From Paenibacillus sp. FJAT-29882 (GTDB lineage: Bacteria; Bacillota; Bacilli; Bacillales; DSM-1321), in contig NZ_LMVB01000003.1 in NCBI RefSeq assembly GCF_001510645.1, positions 186,001-250,000 of the forward strand: DNA of 64,000 nucleotides, written 5' to 3'. The notes under the pieces were generated by a model. It searched no databases, was not told the origin of the DNA, and saw only the letters and a program-made list of their open reading frames with translations. Below are positions 44,417 to 53,379 of the stretch, piece after piece. The translations under genes and the position numbers were made by a program. The first letter of the stretch is position 1. Each line of letters starts with the position of its first letter.

Positions 44417-45685
44417 TTAATTTGAGTAGAGAAAATCAATGATTGCCGCAACGTACACTTTGGCGCAAGTAATGATTTGTTCTGTTTTAACTCTCTCATT
44501 ATAGCCATGGATGGTCGGCAAGTAAGCTGGACCGTATTGAAGTACAGGGATATTGTATTCTCTAAAGTGACGGGCATCACTGCTTGCCCATTGCATCACG
44601 CCATATGCCTCATCTCCTGTTACGAACGTAATATTTTCTGTGATCGCTTTACATACAGGATCATTTGCATCTGTGAAATTGGCTTCACTTCTAAAACCAA
44701 ATCGTCTTAATTCATATTGAATGCCTAGTGCATCTAATTTTTCTGTTAAAAAGGAAGTCACTTCTTGTTGGGTAATCCCAAATGGTAAACGACAGTCCAC
44801 TTGAACTTTACAACTTTCAGGGATTACATTTGCTTTCGTGCCGCCTTCAATCGTGCCAATATTGCACGTGATTCTTTCGAAAACATCGATATATTGTAAT
44901 CGTTCCGTTTCCACTTCACGCATATAACGGTGCGACACCTCGATTAATGGTTTCACTTCTTCAGGAAGCTCGATTTGGATATCCCACACTTTTTGAATTT
45001 CTAAAAGTGCCTTCACCATATCACTAATCGCGTTAGGACCAGCTAACGGAGATAAGCTTCCGTGTCCCGGTTGACCGTATACTTCAAGTTCAAACCAATA
45101 AGAACCTTTTTGACCAATCGTCGGATTTCTTGGAGAGGACGGCTCAGCAATTAAACAGCCATCACCTTTCACAAGTCCTTTTTCTAACAACCACGGTACA
45201 CCAAATTCCCCGCCAGTTTCTTCATCAGGGACAATGACAAGCGATAATTGCCCAGGAAGCTCAATATTCATTCGCTTAAGCAGGGTAGTAGCGAAGATTA
45301 ATCCTGAAAGACCAGCCTTCATGTCACTAGCACCTCGACCTAGCATCCAGCCATCTTTGATTTCTCCGCAGAACGGATCAAAATCCCATTTAGATCGATC
45401 TCCAGCAGGAACTACGTCCGTATGACCGCAGAAGATCAAGTTTTTACCTTGATCTTGATTGCCAATTGTTGAAATGAGATTGTACATTTTATCAGCTGAT
45501 TCATGCCGATCTACAGCAATATCAAATTTAGTTAAATAATCTGTAATAAATTGGCTGATCTCTGTGGAATCACCTGGTGGATTTTCACTTGGAATTTGGA
45601 TGAGAGCACTGCACAATTCCAGTAATTCATCTTTTCTCGCTTCTACTTCATCAATTAATTGTTGTTTTAGTTGGATAGTATTCAA
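44417..45685 (-). CDS. M20 family peptidase (ArgE/DapE-like)
   Basis: 422-residue cytoplasmic metallopeptidase/deacylase. FCGHTDVVPAGD (first metal ligand H and D), GRGASDMKAGLSG (bridging D), VPDEETGGEFG (catalytic E-E) and IAEPSSP are intact, followed by a dimerisation domain and a C-terminal HGYNERV. TTG start at 45685 directly after the DUF1177 stop codon, with AAGGGG inside that gene's end. It acts on N-acyl amino acids or short peptides; which one is not readable. Confidence 0.88.
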   Translation of the reverse strand: MNTIQLKQQLIDEVEARKDELLELCSALIQIPSENPPGDSTEISQFITDYLTKFDIAVDRHESADKMYNLISTIGNQDQGKNLIFCGHTDVVPAGDRSKWDFDPFCGEIKDGWMLGRGASDMKAGLSGLIFATTLLKRMNIELPGQLSLVIVPDEETGGEFGVPWLLEKGLVKGDGCLIAEPSSPRNPTIGQKGSYWFELEVYGQPGHGSLSPLAGPNAISDMVKALLEIQKVWDIQIELPEEVKPLIEVSHRYMREVETERLQYIDVFERITCNIGTIEGGTKANVIPESCKVQVDCRLPFGITQQEVTSFLTEKLDALGIQYELRRFGFRSEANFTDANDPVCKAITENITFVTGDEAYGVMQWASSDARHFREYNIPVLQYGPAYLPTIHGYNERVKTEQIITCAKVYVAAIIDFLYSN

Positions 45686-46636
45686 TTATTTCTCAGCCCC
45701 TTGTTCTCCTAATGTTTGTAGATGATCCATTTTTCCGTATAAGCTTTCTAATAGATTAAAATCTTCTTGATTATAAAAAGAACATTTATTGTCTCCATAA
45801 CCTTTAGCTACTTCAATCACAAATCGAACAACCTGCTCAACGTCTGTTAAGTGAGTAGCGCCCGTTCCACAACCAGCAACGGCTGTCTGGGTCGTAATCG
45901 CTACGCCGACCACTGGACTAGAGGTGGCGACAGCAGGCTGAAGGATACTGTTGATGTGAAAAACACCATTTCCATATGGCGTAATATCCTGTGTTGTAAT
46001 CGGCAATGTCACAGGTGGTGTGCCAGTAGATTGTGAATAGATATGCAATAAATCATCGCTTATTTTTAAAATATATCCTTCTTTAACTGTTGGTGTAATC
46101 GCAAATCCTTTGTGATTGAGGATCGCATTTCCTTTTGTTGTGTCGATAGATAGAATCGCGTCCATTTCCTTTGTGACTTCATGTTGGTTCATTGTAAAAA
46201 TGTCAACTGGTGAATTCATAAATGGTACTGGATCATGCGGTAAAGTAGGTGCTGTTGGACAAATATGTGTTGTAATAATGACGTCGCCTATAAGCTGATC
46301 GCCTTTTTTCGTCATGTCCAATAGTTTAGCTGCAGCGGATATAGCAGAAAGGGCGCCATCTCCATCAGAAACAAATCCGATCATTTCCGGACGTGCACCA
46401 ATTCCACCAAGGCGACCAATAATACCTAAAGTAGGGGCATGGCCACCTTTTGATTTCCCATCTTTTCCAGGGATCGTAACTTTAACGAAATCAGTAGAAC
46501 CGAGTTCACCATGAACAGTCTCCACTGTGATGTTTCCATCACCCCCGATGTTACTTAAATAATGTTTAACATCTTCACCTGTTACGTATTGGTTATCTAA
46601 TAATTCATAAAGTTCGATGACATGTTTGAATGACAT
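45686..46636 (-). CDS. DUF1177 family protein
   Basis: 316 residues, no membrane segment. It begins MSFKHVIELYELLDNQYVTG and has KGGHAPTLGIIGRLGGIGARPEM, VVGVAITTQTAVAGCGTGATH segments typical of DUF1177 proteins (each quoted in part). The family is repeatedly seen with peptide ABC transporters and M20 peptidases; its activity is unknown. RBS AGGAGGAG. It lies between dppF-like and M20 genes in one run. Confidence 0.8.
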   Translation of the reverse strand: MSFKHVIELYELLDNQYVTGEDVKHYLSNIGGDGNITVETVHGELGSTDFVKVTIPGKDGKSKGGHAPTLGIIGRLGGIGARPEMIGFVSDGDGALSAISAAAKLLDMTKKGDQLIGDVIITTHICPTAPTLPHDPVPFMNSPVDIFTMNQHEVTKEMDAILSIDTTKGNAILNHKGFAITPTVKEGYILKISDDLLHIYSQSTGTPPVTLPITTQDITPYGNGVFHINSILQPAVATSSPVVGVAITTQTAVAGCGTGATHLTDVEQVVRFVIEVAKGYGDNKCSFYNQEDFNLLESLYGKMDHLQTLGEQGAEK

Positions 46637-46648
46637 TTTTTTCTCCTC

Positions 46649-47626
46649 CTAGTTTTCTTCAAGTAAATGACAAGATGCGATATGACCATTGCCTGTATCC
46701 ATTAACTGAGGGATCTTCGTTGAACAAATATCCATCATATATGGGCATCGTTCGTGGAAATGACATCCTGTTGGTGGATTAATTGGGTTTGGAACAGCGT
46801 CTTTTAAAATAATACGTTCTTTGTTATCGTGTGGACTTTCTTTCGGGATTGCAGATAATAAGGCTTTTGTATAAGGGTGTTTAGGGTTCTCATAAATTTC
46901 CTTATACGTACCCATTTCGACGATTTTACCTAAATACATAACGGCAATACGATCACACATATAACGGACGACATTTAAATCGTGTGAGATAAAAATATAG
47001 GTAAGGTTATAATCCCGTTGTAATTCTTTTAATAAGTTAATCACTTGGGCTTGAACGGAAACATCCAGGGCGGAAACCGGTTCATCGCAGATAATAATAT
47101 CCGGATTCAGCACTAAAGCTCTTGCGATATTGATCCTTTGCCGCTGTCCGCCTGAAAATTCATAAGGATATCGTTTAGCATGATAATGGCTTAAACCAAC
47201 AACCTCTAATAATTCTAGAACACGCTTTTTTTGAGAGGCTTTGTCACCGATACGATGTATAACTAAAGGCTCCGCAATCAGCTCGCCGACCGTTTTTCTT
47301 GGGTCTAATGAGGCGTACGGATCTTGGAATACCATTTGGATGGATTTACGAGTTTCCCGTAGTTTTTTTGCATCCATCCCAACTAAATTTTCTCCCCGAA
47401 ACTCAACCGTGCCGCTAGAAGGGGGAATAAGCTGATTCACTAGACGAGCCATTGTTGATTTTCCGCAACCAGATTCACCCACAACACCAAGTGTTTCACC
47501 AGGCATAACGTCAAAGCTAACACTGTCAACAGCTTTGACACTTTGATTAGACTTTTTAAATGGAATAGGGCTGTCTATAGGAAAATACTTTCTAAGATCT
47601 CTAACTTTTAACAACGGCTCTGGCAT
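46649..47626 (-). CDS. Peptide ABC transporter ATPase (DppF/OppF-like)
   Basis: 325 residues: Walker A GESGCGKST, Q-loop FQDPYASLDPR, signature SGGQRQR, Walker B IIICDEPVSALD and the C-terminal oligopeptide/dipeptide cysteine motif (CHFHERCPYMMDIC, CHLLE) typical of DppF/OppF, which may bind an Fe-S cluster. It overlaps the dppD-like gene by 26 bases; AAAGGAGAG lies upstream. Confidence 0.94.
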   Translation of the reverse strand: MPEPLLKVRDLRKYFPIDSPIPFKKSNQSVKAVDSVSFDVMPGETLGVVGESGCGKSTMARLVNQLIPPSSGTVEFRGENLVGMDAKKLRETRKSIQMVFQDPYASLDPRKTVGELIAEPLVIHRIGDKASQKKRVLELLEVVGLSHYHAKRYPYEFSGGQRQRINIARALVLNPDIIICDEPVSALDVSVQAQVINLLKELQRDYNLTYIFISHDLNVVRYMCDRIAVMYLGKIVEMGTYKEIYENPKHPYTKALLSAIPKESPHDNKERIILKDAVPNPINPPTGCHFHERCPYMMDICSTKIPQLMDTGNGHIASCHLLEEN

Positions 47627-48632
47627 GAGTAGATCTCTCCTTTCTATTTAATCGGTTTTCTTTCGTTTGAAAATGGCATGCAACAAAATGCTTTTCTTTT
47701 ACTTCAACCATTTCAGGAGCTTTGGAAAAACAGATGTCTTGAGAATAGGAACATCGTGGTGCAAATGGACATCCTATAATCTCTTGTCTTAGATCTGGTG
47801 GACTTCCTGGAATTGTTGTCAGCATTTCATGATCTTCAATATTTTCTGTTATTTGTGAATCGAGTAGACCCCATGTGTAAGGGTGCATTGGATGATCATG
47901 AATTTCTTCTACGGTTCCGTATTCAATCACATTTCCTGCATACATAACAAGTACTTTATGACAGATTTCCCAAACGACTCCAAGGTCGTGAGTAATCATA
48001 ATAATGGACGTGTTGAATTCATCCTGCAATTTCTTCATTAATTCTAATATTTGAGCTTGAACGGTTACATCCAATGCAGTTGTAGGTTCATCAGCAATTA
48101 ATAGTTTTGGATTACATGAGAGAGCAATGGCAATCATTACTCGTTGGCGCATCCCACCGGAAAACTCATGCGGGTACATATTTAATCGTTTTTCTGGGGC
48201 TGGAATTCCAACTAACTGCAACATTTGAATTGCTTTTTGTTTCGCTTCTTTTTTAGAAACCTTTTGATGGAGTTTAATCGATTCCATAATTTGATCGCCA
48301 ACTGTAAAAACAGGATTAAGACTTGTTAAAGGATCTTGGAAAATCATCGAAATATCATTTCCGCGAATATCTCTCATTTCTTTATCTGATAAAGTTAATA
48401 AATCCTTGCCTTCAAAAAGAATCTTTCCTCCGGATATATGTCCAGGAGGACTTGGGATTAATCGCAGTAAGGAAGTTGCCGTAACACTTTTACCGGATCC
48501 AGATTCGCCGACAATCCCAATGTTTTCTTTTCTATTTAATGTGAAGCTGACACCATTTACGGCTTTTGTCACAGTAGATCCAGATTTGAATTGGACTTCT
48601 AAATTCTCGACTTTTAGTAATTCAGTGGACAT
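47601..48632 (-). CDS. Peptide ABC transporter ATPase (DppD/OppD-like)
   Basis: 343 residues: Walker [19 protein letters not shown], signature SGGMRQR, Walker [13 protein letters not shown] and C-terminal cysteines ([14 protein letters not shown]). AGGAGG eight bases upstream sets the ATG at 48632, not the GTG at 48641. It is partner of the DppF-like ATPase. Confidence 0.93.
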   Translation of the reverse strand: MSTELLKVENLEVQFKSGSTVTKAVNGVSFTLNRKENIGIVGESGSGKSVTATSLLRLIPSPPGHISGGKILFEGKDLLTLSDKEMRDIRGNDISMIFQDPLTSLNPVFTVGDQIMESIKLHQKVSKKEAKQKAIQMLQLVGIPAPEKRLNMYPHEFSGGMRQRVMIAIALSCNPKLLIADEPTTALDVTVQAQILELMKKLQDEFNTSIIMITHDLGVVWEICHKVLVMYAGNVIEYGTVEEIHDHPMHPYTWGLLDSQITENIEDHEMLTTIPGSPPDLRQEIIGCPFAPRCSYSQDICFSKAPEMVEVKEKHFVACHFQTKENRLNRKERSTHARAVVKS

Positions 48633-48650
48633 AGGGGGCACCTCCTATAA

Positions 48651-49535
48651 TTAAACTTTCATTTTTGGATCAAGAGCATCCCTTAGCCCATCACCAAAAA
48701 GATTAATGCCAACAACGGTAATTAAGATAGCTAAACCAGGAATCGTAGCCATATGTGGATTTAATACGAGAAAATTCTTTCCGTCTTGAAGCATGCTACC
48801 CCAAGAGGCTGTCGGTGGCTGAACGCCTAAACCTAAGAAGCTTAATGATGCTTCTGAAATAATAGCACCTGCAATGCTCATTGTTGCATAGACAATTAAG
48901 GGTGCAATACTATTTGGTAGCACATGGTGGAAGATAATCCGGCTATGTTTCGCTCCTAGTGATCTCGTCACTTCGATATACTCAGATTGCTTCACACTTA
49001 GCACTTGGCCGCGAACAACTCTTGCAAATCCGGGGATGTTCCCAATACCAATGGCAATAATTACGTTCAATAATCCTTGTCCAAGAACACTCATCAATGT
49101 AATGGCTAGTAAGATAAACGGAAACGCAGAGAGTCCATCCATAATGCGCATAATAATAGAATCAAATTTTCCGCCAAAATAACCAGCAATTACACCTAAT
49201 AGCGATCCGATCACAGCTCCGAATAAAACAGCTCCGAGTCCAACTAAAATGGATATTCTAGCTCCATATACTAATCGACTAAAAATATCTCTCCCATAAT
49301 TATCTGTTCCTAATAGATGGCCTTCTGCCCCTATTCCTAAAAGGGTTTTCGTTACATTCATTTTGTCAGGAGAATGTGTGGCAAGAATAGGGGCAAAGAT
49401 AGCAGTTAAGATGAGCAAAAGCATTATGAACAGTCCAAAGGCAGCAAAACGATTTCTAATCAATTTTTTGAATAAAGAACGTTCATTTGTTTCAACTACA
49501 TCAGTCTTTTGTAAAATAGCTTGGCTTTCTGCCAT
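48651..49535 (-). CDS. Peptide ABC transporter permease (DppC-like)
   Basis: 294 residues, six membrane segments with the N-terminal OppC_N segment (NRFAAFGLFIMLLLILTAIF region) and the EAA-type loop near VTRSLGAKHSRIIFHHVLPN. Its start overlaps the dppB-like stop (TAATG). Confidence 0.93.
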   Translation of the reverse strand: MAESQAILQKTDVVETNERSLFKKLIRNRFAAFGLFIMLLLILTAIFAPILATHSPDKMNVTKTLLGIGAEGHLLGTDNYGRDIFSRLVYGARISILVGLGAVLFGAVIGSLLGVIAGYFGGKFDSIIMRIMDGLSAFPFILLAITLMSVLGQGLLNVIIAIGIGNIPGFARVVRGQVLSVKQSEYIEVTRSLGAKHSRIIFHHVLPNSIAPLIVYATMSIAGAIISEASLSFLGLGVQPPTASWGSMLQDGKNFLVLNPHMATIPGLAILITVVGINLFGDGLRDALDPKMKV

Positions 49536-50500
49536 TATTTCGTACCTCCTTTACCGGACGAATATTTGATTCTTGGATTGACCAATTTGTATGAGATATC
49601 AACAAGCAGGTTGACGACTACATAAATCAAAGCAATGAAGATGACCATGTTTTGGACAACAACAAAGTCTCTTTTTCCAATCGCATCAATAATTAATAAT
49701 CCAATGCCAGGCCAACTAAAGATCGTCTCTGTTAAGACAGCTCCACCTAACATAGAAGAAATTTGAAGGCCTAAAACGGTAAGTAATGGAGTTAAGGCAT
49801 TTTTAAAAGCATGCTTGCAAATGACAAAAAATTCATGTAACCCTTTTGATCGTGCTGTCTTTACATAATCTTGTGAAATGACTTCTAACATGCTAGATCT
49901 TGTGATTCTAGCAAACTGTGCAGTTGGGATGGTGGCTAAGGCAATACTAGGCAAGATTAAATGGCTGATAAAGTCACCTATCCCTTCATCCATTGATCCC
50001 ATTCCTGTAGCAGGGAACCAGCCTAAATTGACACTAAAGAATAATACAAGCATGATTCCGAGCCAGAAAATCGGCATGGAAACACCCATTAGCGAAAATG
50101 TTGTAAAAGCATAATCGAAAATTGAATTTTGCTTTCTAGCTGCAATAATGCCAGCTGGTACGCCGACTAAGATGGCAATGAGCAGGGCGCTAACAGCTAG
50201 TATGACGGTATTAGGGAAACGTTCCATAATCAAATCGATAATTGGCATATTATAAGTTAGCGAGTTTCCTAAATTCCCTTGTAGTAAATTACCTATATAA
50301 TCAAAAAATTGAATATATAATGGTTCGTTTAATCCTAATTTTTCTGTTAGAACTTCTATTTCTTCTGCGCTAGCTTGAGGTCCAAGCATCACAGCTGCAG
50401 GATTCCCCGGAAGCATTCGGGTGATTAAAAAAATAATAACCGCAACAATCAATAAAGTAGGTATCATATTAAGAATTCTACCTAAAATATATTTGCCCAT
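49535..50500 (-). CDS. Peptide ABC transporter permease (DppB-like)
   Basis: 321 residues, first gene of the minus-strand transporter run. N-terminal MGKYILGRILNMIPTL, RMLPGNPA, and the EAA loop YVKTARSKGLHEFFVICKHA (20 residues) are typical of DppB/OppB. AAAGGAGG precedes the ATG. Confidence 0.93.
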   Translation of the reverse strand: MGKYILGRILNMIPTLLIVAVIIFLITRMLPGNPAAVMLGPQASAEEIEVLTEKLGLNEPLYIQFFDYIGNLLQGNLGNSLTYNMPIIDLIMERFPNTVILAVSALLIAILVGVPAGIIAARKQNSIFDYAFTTFSLMGVSMPIFWLGIMLVLFFSVNLGWFPATGMGSMDEGIGDFISHLILPSIALATIPTAQFARITRSSMLEVISQDYVKTARSKGLHEFFVICKHAFKNALTPLLTVLGLQISSMLGGAVLTETIFSWPGIGLLIIDAIGKRDFVVVQNMVIFIALIYVVVNLLVDISYKLVNPRIKYSSGKGGTK

Positions 50501-50907
50501 TCACTCTACCTCCTTTTAATTTATTCACTATTTGAAATGTTAACTTAATATTTGAATAAAAATAGTGTATCATTTGATTATTTTTTTGTAAATAAGTGCT
50601 TATTAGCAATAATTTATATTTTCTAATTAATCACAAAATAGTATTTACATGATTGTAATATTTGTGATAGATTTGTATTCAATATATGAATGCATGATTC
50701 AATATTTAAAAAGACTTTCTTCGATAGGTACCATTTTATCTCACTTGAAGGAAAGTCATATTTTGGTTAATTGATTTTTCCTCTTGCCCTAAAGTCAGAA
50801 GAAAAATCTTTTTGCACTTATCGGATTGTGTGTCCATAAAAATGGGCTTATTGTTGAGCGGTCCGTTAAGTAAAAATCAATAAAAAATCTAAGGAGGTTT
50901 TACAATC
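50501..50907. promoter_or_regulatory. Divergent regulatory region of the peptide transporter
   Basis: 407 AT-rich bases between divergent dppB-like and binding-protein genes. ATTCAATAT occurs at 50677-50685 and again at 50697-50705 (exactly 20 bases apart; the first is part of the near-palindrome ATTCAATATATGAAT), and inverted as ATATTTGAAT at 50548-50557. These are candidate operators for the IclR regulator encoded at 43550. No -10/-35 pair is clear. Confidence 0.4.
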
Positions 50908-52509
50908 GTGAAGAAAATGAAGCATGTAGTATTATTACTCACTCTTATTTCAATTGCTTTAGTGATTAGTGCTTGTGGTGGAGCGTCACAAGATAAAGGT
51001 TCAGAAAATAGTGAAAATACTAATAATGAACCTAAAAGTGGTGGAGTCCTAAAGGTTGGCCTTGCCTCAAATCCTAATACGTTAGATCCTATTAAATATA
51101 CAGGGGCGTATGAGTCACAGATTATGAGATCGGTCGGTGACACTCTTGTTGTATATAGCCAAGATTTAAGTGATTTCTCACCGTCATTAGCAACGAAATG
51201 GAAGCCTTCAGATGATATGAAGTCTTATACTTTTAAGCTAAGAGATGACGTCTATTTCCAACCAGGAAAATATCAAGAAGGTCGGAAAATGACGGCTGAA
51301 GATGTGAAATATAGCTTAGAACGCTCTGCTAAAGAATCTGCTTTAGGTCGTTTAGATGGCGTTGAAAGTGTTGAAGTAACAGGGGAATCTGAAGTAGTTG
51401 TCCACTTAACAGCACCAAACGCTTCTTTTTTAGCAATGTTAACAGATGTTGGGAACATTATTATTCCTAAAGAGGAAGTAGAAGGTTGGGGTGACCAATT
51501 TGGGGCTAATCTAGTAGGAACGGGTCCATTCCAATTTAAAAATTGGCAAACAGACCAAAAAGTAGAATTGGTTCGTCATGATAAATACTGGGGTGAAAAA
51601 CCATATCTTGATGGTGTCACATACCAAATTATCAAAGACCCGAACATGATGACAAATGCTCTTCGCTCTGGCGATATTGATATAGCGACAGACATTAAGG
51701 GTCAAAACCGTCAAGTTATTGAACAAGATCAAAACCTTGAATTATTATCAGAACCAGGATTGTCTATTGATTACCTTGATTTAAATAATATGAGCGGTCC
51801 AACAGCAGATCCAAAAGTAAGAGAAGCGATCTATAAAGCAACAAATGTAGAGGAAATTGTAAAAGGTGTAAACCAATGGGGCGGCGGTACAGTCTCTTAT
51901 GCTCCAATTCCAAAAGGGTCTTGGGCATATAATGAAGAATTAGAAAAACTAAAGCCAGAATATAATCCTACAGAAGCGAAGAAGCTTTTAGCGGAAACCG
52001 ATTATGCAAATGGATTTAAAACAGAGCTTTACGTATTAGAATCACGCGTTCCTTATGCAACGATTTTCCAAGCACAAATGAAAGAAAACTTAAATATTGA
52101 CGTTGATATTAAAGTGACAGAGTGGGGAACACTAAGTGATATTGCGGCTAAAGGAAAAGCGCCAATGTATATTGGAGGCTGGTCATGGTATCCAGATCCA
52201 TTCTTCTTCCTAAATAAAACATTCCATTCGAATCAAATTGGTTCACTTGGTAATGGTAAAGGATACAATAATCCAGAAGTGGATGCGTTATTAGACCAAG
52301 CCCTTTCAGATACAGTCGAACAAGAAGAAAGAGCGAAGTTATACCAAGAAGCAATCAAAATTATTATGAGCGAATATCCTCGTGTTGAGCTTGATAATCT
52401 TGATCAAACAGCTGCGGTTACGAAACATGTTCAAGGGTTTGCGGTATCTGCAGATGGTACCATCAATATTGTTAAACCGAATGGTACAAACGTATGGTTA
52501 AATAATTAA
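50908..52509 (+). CDS. Peptide-binding lipoprotein (OppA/DppA family)
   Basis: 533 residues. Lipoprotein signal with lipobox VISAC (C23), then an SBP_bac_5 domain: FKLRDDVYFQPGK, ERSAKESALGRLDG, GTGPFQFKNWQTDQKVEL, VREAIYKATN. It catches peptides or similar ligands outside the membrane for the divergent DppBCDF-type transporter. GTG start at 50908 with AAGGAGG ten bases upstream. Transcribed opposite to its permease genes, so it may be expressed at a different level. Confidence 0.93.
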   Translation: MKKMKHVVLLLTLISIALVISACGGASQDKGSENSENTNNEPKSGGVLKVGLASNPNTLDPIKYTGAYESQIMRSVGDTLVVYSQDLSDFSPSLATKWKPSDDMKSYTFKLRDDVYFQPGKYQEGRKMTAEDVKYSLERSAKESALGRLDGVESVEVTGESEVVVHLTAPNASFLAMLTDVGNIIIPKEEVEGWGDQFGANLVGTGPFQFKNWQTDQKVELVRHDKYWGEKPYLDGVTYQIIKDPNMMTNALRSGDIDIATDIKGQNRQVIEQDQNLELLSEPGLSIDYLDLNNMSGPTADPKVREAIYKATNVEEIVKGVNQWGGGTVSYAPIPKGSWAYNEELEKLKPEYNPTEAKKLLAETDYANGFKTELYVLESRVPYATIFQAQMKENLNIDVDIKVTEWGTLSDIAAKGKAPMYIGGWSWYPDPFFFLNKTFHSNQIGSLGNGKGYNNPEVDALLDQALSDTVEQEERAKLYQEAIKIIMSEYPRVELDNLDQTAAVTKHVQGFAVSADGTINIVKPNGTNVWLNN

Positions 52510-52516
52510 AATTAGA

Positions 52517-52643
52517 GAAGAGGGTGCCCCTAAAGCCAAGGAGTCAGACCCACAACACACTATATCTAGCCGGCTTTGAGTTTCGAGTAATCTAGATGTA
52601 GTGCTGCGTGTGGGAGTCGGACCCTTTATGTGGCCCCTCTTTT
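52517..52643. repeat. GGTCTGACC-type hairpin repeat, copy 5, acting as terminator
   Basis: The outer arms AGAGGGTGCCCC (52519 region) and GGCCCCTCT (52631-52639) are followed by T-rich sequence; inner arms GGAGTCAGACCCACAACACAC and GCGTGTGGGAGTCGGACCC. It begins 10 bases after the binding-protein stop codon and is the most diverged copy. Confidence 0.65.
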
Positions 52644-52722
52644 TATATTCATTTTTTGGTAGCAATTAGATAATCAACAGACGCGGTAAAGGATATAATA
52701 AAAAAAGCTAGGCTTTACAAAG

Positions 52723-52758
52723 AAGATGATTTCTGTAATGTACAGGGTCATCTTTTTT
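52723..52758 (+). terminator. Orphan rho-independent terminator
   Basis: AAGATGA at 52723-52729 pairs with TCATCTT at 52748-52754, with an inner CTGTA/TACAG stem, then a T-run. TATAAT lies just upstream at 52694-52699. No gene precedes it; it may end read-through or a very short RNA. Confidence 0.6.
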
Positions 52759-53317
52759 AATTCGATTGGTATTTATATGGAGTGTAGGAAGTCAAATAGT
52801 TTTTGATTTTCAAAAGGTTTGATCAATGGTTCGTCCTTGAAATGTCAGGAAAATGATATTTGTGGGGCATTAACCTAAAAATTCCCCCATCGTTTTTAAA
52901 ACTTCGGATTTATGAAAAGCCTTGATCTCAATGGAGAAAGGCAGCTTTTACTAGCCCAATTTTCGTTTGTGGAACCATCCTTAATGGTTGATAAATTTAC
53001 TTACTTACTTTCCATAAAATAAATAAGTGATGTCTGTTAGTAATACTAACTTTGAAAATTTTATTTGAATTCACGACTCAATTAATTCGGTATATGCAAT
53101 GTTCCTGCTTTGCTTTCGCCATTTTACGATATGACTTGGCCTTTCGAATTGGAAAAATTAGTGGGAAATCTAATCTATACCAAATGAGAAAAATGATATT
53201 TATTGTAAATTATCAAGCGCGTGTATGGGCGAACTAAACAGGGTTAATGCACAAAAAGCGTTTCATAGAATGAAGACTTGATTATTTTTTAGGGTGTCAC
53301 GTCTGTTCAATTAGAGG
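52759..53317. other. Intergenic region without recognisable gene
   Basis: About 560 AT-rich bases. A 61-codon frame at 53052 starts MKILFEFTTQLIRYMQ but has no RBS and no recognisable similarity. I see no conserved repeat here. Confidence 0.5.
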
Positions 53318-53344
53318 TACAAATATTTTAATCTCTGCCGATAT
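53318..53344 (+). promoter_or_regulatory. Sigma-D-type promoter of the fliK-like operon
   Basis: TACA at 53318-53321, 15 bases, then a perfect GCCGATAT at 53337-53344; 35 bases before the start codon. Confidence 0.75.
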
Positions 53345-53379
53345 AATAAGTAAGTGAATGCGAGCGGAGAGTGAGAGAC

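Noticed and set aside
53052..53237. 61-codon gene before the fliK-like operon
   Set aside because: No RBS and no resemblance to a known family; I considered a transposase scrap but the match was not convincing.
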